A stretch of DNA of 37,306 nt from NCBI GenBank assembly GCA_902588835.1, contig CACIQQ010000009.1:1-37306 (forward strand), in the 5' to 3' direction. The notes beneath the pieces were generated by a model, which saw only the letters and a list, made by a program, of their open reading frames with translations, was not told the origin of the DNA and did not search any database. The DNA comes from an uncultured Pelagibacteraceae bacterium (GTDB taxonomy: Bacteria > Pseudomonadota > Alphaproteobacteria > Pelagibacterales > Pelagibacteraceae). Shown here in pieces: positions 35,317 to 37,306 of the stretch (positions within the stretch are counted from its first letter, which is position 1; each line of letters begins with the position of its first letter). The position numbers and the translations under genes are program-made.

Positions 35317-35993
35317 ATTGGACAGATACAGGTATTTTGTTGTCAAAGAATAAATTTCAAGAAAATTCAACCATTGTTAATTTCTATACTAAAAATCACG
35401 GTAAGTGCTCAGGTATTATTTTTGGAGCATCATCAAAAAAAATCAAAAACTATTTACAAATTGGCAATGAGCTTCATTTAAATTATAATTCGAAAAGTGA
35501 TGACAGTTTTGGATATTTTAAAGTTGAAATTTTAAAAGTAAACACTCCAATATTTTTCTCCCAAAAAAGATCTATGTATTGCATTAATGCAGCATTAAAT
35601 TTAGTAAAATTACTAACTGTAGAAAATCAAGAGAATACATCAATTTATAAGCTAGTTCATAAGTTATTTTCAATTCTAGAAAAAGATGATTGGTATATAA
35701 ATTATATTTTTTGGGAACTTGATTTTCTAAGATTGATTGGTTTTGACTTAGATGTAAAAAAATATGCAAAAAAAGAATCCAATGGAAAGGATGAATTTTT
35801 TATTACTACAAATCTAAAAAAAATTAAAGTTCCTAATTTTCTTATTTCCAAAAGTGGAGATAATGTAAATAATCAAGATATTATAGACGGTTTGAATCTT
35901 ATAAGTGAGTATTTACAAACAAATCTTTTTTTACCTAATAGTATTAATTTTCCTCATCAAAGAAAAAAATTCATAGACGATTTTAAATCTTAA
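35313..35993 (+). CDS. recO: DNA repair protein RecO
   Basis: RecO helps load RecA on SSB-coated DNA in the RecFOR pathway. The N-terminal OB-fold starts with WTDTGILLSKNKFQENSTIV and continues with GKCSGIIFGASSKK. A helical region follows (FWELDFLRLIGFDLD), which is the recognisable core of RecO. Length (226) is normal. I see no four-cysteine zinc cluster of the kind found in some RecO proteins. It overlaps the rnc stop by four bases, and its 3' end overlaps the convergent hemB by four bases. Confidence 0.9.
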   Translation: MNWTDTGILLSKNKFQENSTIVNFYTKNHGKCSGIIFGASSKKIKNYLQIGNELHLNYNSKSDDSFGYFKVEILKVNTPIFFSQKRSMYCINAALNLVKLLTVENQENTSIYKLVHKLFSILEKDDWYINYIFWELDFLRLIGFDLDVKKYAKKESNGKDEFFITTNLKKIKVPNFLISKSGDNVNNQDIIDGLNLISEYLQTNLFLPNSINFPHQRKKFIDDFKS

Positions 35994-36985
35994 TTCTTAA
36001 TAATTTTGTCTATTCTATCTGCAAAATATGAAATAATTGCATTAGAGCCAGCTCTTTTAAATGACATAAGTGTTTCATAAATAGAGTTTTCACTTATTAA
36101 TCCCTTGTTAATACCATTCATTAACAAACTATATTCACCTGAAACCTGGTAAGCCAAAACTGGTATTTTAAAATTTTCTTTCACTTTTTTTATTATATCG
36201 AGGTAGGGAAGACCAGGTTTCACCATAACAAGATCTGCTCCTTCTTTAATATCCAATGCCACTTCTCTTAAAGCTTCTTCGGAATTACTGAAGTCCATCT
36301 GATATGTTTTTTTGTCACCTTTTAAAGATTTTTTTGATCCAACTGCATCTCTAAAGGGCCCATAAAAAGAAGATGCGTATTTAACAGCATAAGATAGTAT
36401 TTTAATATCTTTAAGCGAATTATTATCAAGTTCCAGTCTAATCTCACCAATACGCCCATCCATCATATCTGAAGGCGCTATAACATCACTACCCATTTGA
36501 GCTTGTAAAAGAGATTGTTGAATTAATATTTCTATCGTTTCATCATTAAGAATTCTTTTATTTCTTAAAATTCCATCATGTCCATGAGATGTATATGGAT
36601 CTAAAGCTACATCAGTCATTATACCGATTTCATTTTTATATTTATCTTTAATTTTTCTAATAGCCTTACAAACTAAATTATTTTCATTTAAAGCTTCGCT
36701 ACCATAAGAGTCTTTTAAACCACTATTAGTTTCAGGAAAAATTGCCACCATTGGAATTTTAAGTTTTAGGGCTCTATCAACAATATGACTAAGTTTATCG
36801 ACACTATATCTAAAAACTTCAGGCATAGTTTTAATTGGAATTTTTTTATTTTTTCCCTCTGTTACAAAGATCGGTAATATAAAATCATTGCTAGAAAGAG
36901 AATTCTCTCTAACCAATCTTCTCATCCAATCAGTTTTTCTTGATCTTCTCATTCTCAATTTGGGGTATTTACCAGTGATAATCAT
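35990..36985 (-). CDS. hemB: Delta-aminolevulinic acid dehydratase (porphobilinogen synthase)
   Basis: HemB joins two 5-aminolevulinate molecules into porphobilinogen for haem synthesis. RMRRSRKTDWMRRLV at the N-terminus, FPIFVTEG-type FILPIFVTEGKNKKIP, VIAPSDMMDGRI, VKYASSFYGPFRDA with one active-site lysine, and VMVKPGLPYLDIIKKVK with the Schiff-base lysine identify it. At the metal site the sequence is DVALDPYTSHGHDG, with aspartates rather than the cysteines of zinc enzymes. The start is set at the ATG at 36985 (331 residues); a TTG two codons upstream is less likely. It is divergent from the unrecognised gene at the right edge. Confidence 0.96.
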   Translation of the reverse strand: MIITGKYPKLRMRRSRKTDWMRRLVRENSLSSNDFILPIFVTEGKNKKIPIKTMPEVFRYSVDKLSHIVDRALKLKIPMVAIFPETNSGLKDSYGSEALNENNLVCKAIRKIKDKYKNEIGIMTDVALDPYTSHGHDGILRNKRILNDETIEILIQQSLLQAQMGSDVIAPSDMMDGRIGEIRLELDNNSLKDIKILSYAVKYASSFYGPFRDAVGSKKSLKGDKKTYQMDFSNSEEALREVALDIKEGADLVMVKPGLPYLDIIKKVKENFKIPVLAYQVSGEYSLLMNGINKGLISENSIYETLMSFKRAGSNAIISYFADRIDKIIKN

Positions 36986-37060
36986 TCTCAATGTTTTTTA
37001 ATGCGACAATAGTAATATATATAAAAATAGTTTATAAGCTATTAATAAAAAAGTTATAAA

Positions 37061-37306
37061 ATGTCACTATCATTTAACGATTTTCAAAAACAAGATATCA
37101 AATTCGATATCATCAAACTTCGAGAAGCTTGCACAAAAGTTTTAAACCTAAAAGGTTTTGACACAAGTCTAGGAATTCCTCACTTTGCTGGAATTTCATT
37201 AAATCAAATACCAGGAGATCCAGAGTCAATTAAAGGAAATAATGTTCGTGGAGTATTTTGGACGAAACCAAGCAGTGATGGAAAAGAAGTTTCAAGGGAC
37301 AAAATG
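37061..37306 (+). CDS. Unrecognised protein, N-terminal part only (runs off window)
   Basis: An open frame begins at ATG 37061 and continues without a stop for 82 codons to the window edge. It starts MSLSFNDFQKQDIKFDIIKL and later has GIPHFAGISLNQIPGDPESI and NNVRGVFWTKPS. There is no signal peptide or membrane segment in this part. I do not recognise the family. Codon use and AT content match the neighbours, and the position divergent from hemB with a 75-base gap supports a real gene. The upstream gap is highly AT-rich, and no clear -35/-10 pair stands out. Confidence 0.7.
   Translation, partial: MSLSFNDFQKQDIKFDIIKLREACTKVLNLKGFDTSLGIPHFAGISLNQIPGDPESIKGNNVRGVFWTKPSSDGKEVSRDKM

Noticed and set aside
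36986..37060. Possible riboswitch or small RNA between hemB and the right-edge gene
   Set aside because: The gap is only 75 bases, almost pure A/T, with no stable hairpin or known riboswitch core visible.
1..37306. CRISPR array, insertion sequence, prophage or integron
   Set aside because: No regularly spaced repeats, transposase, integrase or phage genes were seen; the gene content and composition are uniform.

Overview
The window is a gene-dense, strongly AT-rich (roughly 30% G+C by eye) chromosomal segment from an alphaproteobacterium. It most likely belongs to the SAR11 clade (Pelagibacterales, Candidatus Pelagibacter-like). The reasons are the base composition, the lysine/asparagine/isoleucine-rich proteins, intergenic gaps of under 75 bases, many 1-8 base gene overlaps, a four-subunit sarcosine oxidase operon, and alphaproteobacterial gene orders (ruvX-pyrB-pyrC-plsY-topA opposite gatCAB; acpS-lepB-rnc-recO). 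The taxonomic call is inference; no 16S gene is present.

Layout. 2-2026 (+): end of the alpha ribosomal operon (rpoA, cut by the window edge, and rplQ), then an RluC/RluD-type pseudouridine synthase. 2007-2621 (-): lipB. 2689-4068 (+): the Mg transporter mgtE. 4065-4865 (-): panC. 4895-7005 (+): galU and ugd, making UDP-glucose and then UDP-glucuronate. 7009-13367 (-): a leftward block topped by ruvX, then pyrB, a dihydroorotase-like gene that lacks its metal-binding HxH motif, plsY, topA and a RidA-family gene. 13418-19556 (+): gatC-gatA-gatB (Asp/Glu-tRNA amidotransferase), an O-methyltransferase, a TrhO-type tRNA hydroxylase and a MATE exporter. 19558-26228 (-): soxB-soxD-soxA-soxG (sarcosine to glycine plus a folate-bound one-carbon unit), followed by a periplasmic solute-binding protein and an amino-acid-type ABC permease. 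26291-26385 (+): tRNA-Ser(GCU). 26397-28646 (-): a soluble lytic transglycosylase. 28687-35993 (+): a ten-gene run dapA, smpB, folK, a short RelA/SpoT homologue, pyrE, pdxJ, acpS, lepB, rnc, recO, nearly all touching or overlapping. 35990-36985 (-): hemB. 37061 to the end (+): the start of an unrecognised gene.

Together these are mostly core housekeeping genes: translation, pyrimidine synthesis (pyrB and pyrE plus the inactive-looking PyrC), phospholipid and cofactor synthesis (lipoate, pantothenate, folate, pyridoxal, haem, acyl carrier protein), DNA topology and repair. The lifestyle-specific part is the sarcosine oxidase/transporter segment, which fits the use of methylated amines such as glycine betaine by marine bacteria.

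No stretch longer than 300 bases lacks a gene. I saw no mobile element, prophage, CRISPR array, plasmid function or convincing riboswitch. I did not find a clearly novel multi-gene system. The points most worth checking are the catalytically degenerate dihydroorotase, the RelA/SpoT protein lacking its middle regulatory domains, the transporter without an ATPase gene and with an odd lipobox-like permease N-terminus, and the absence of era and dprA from their usual neighbourhoods.
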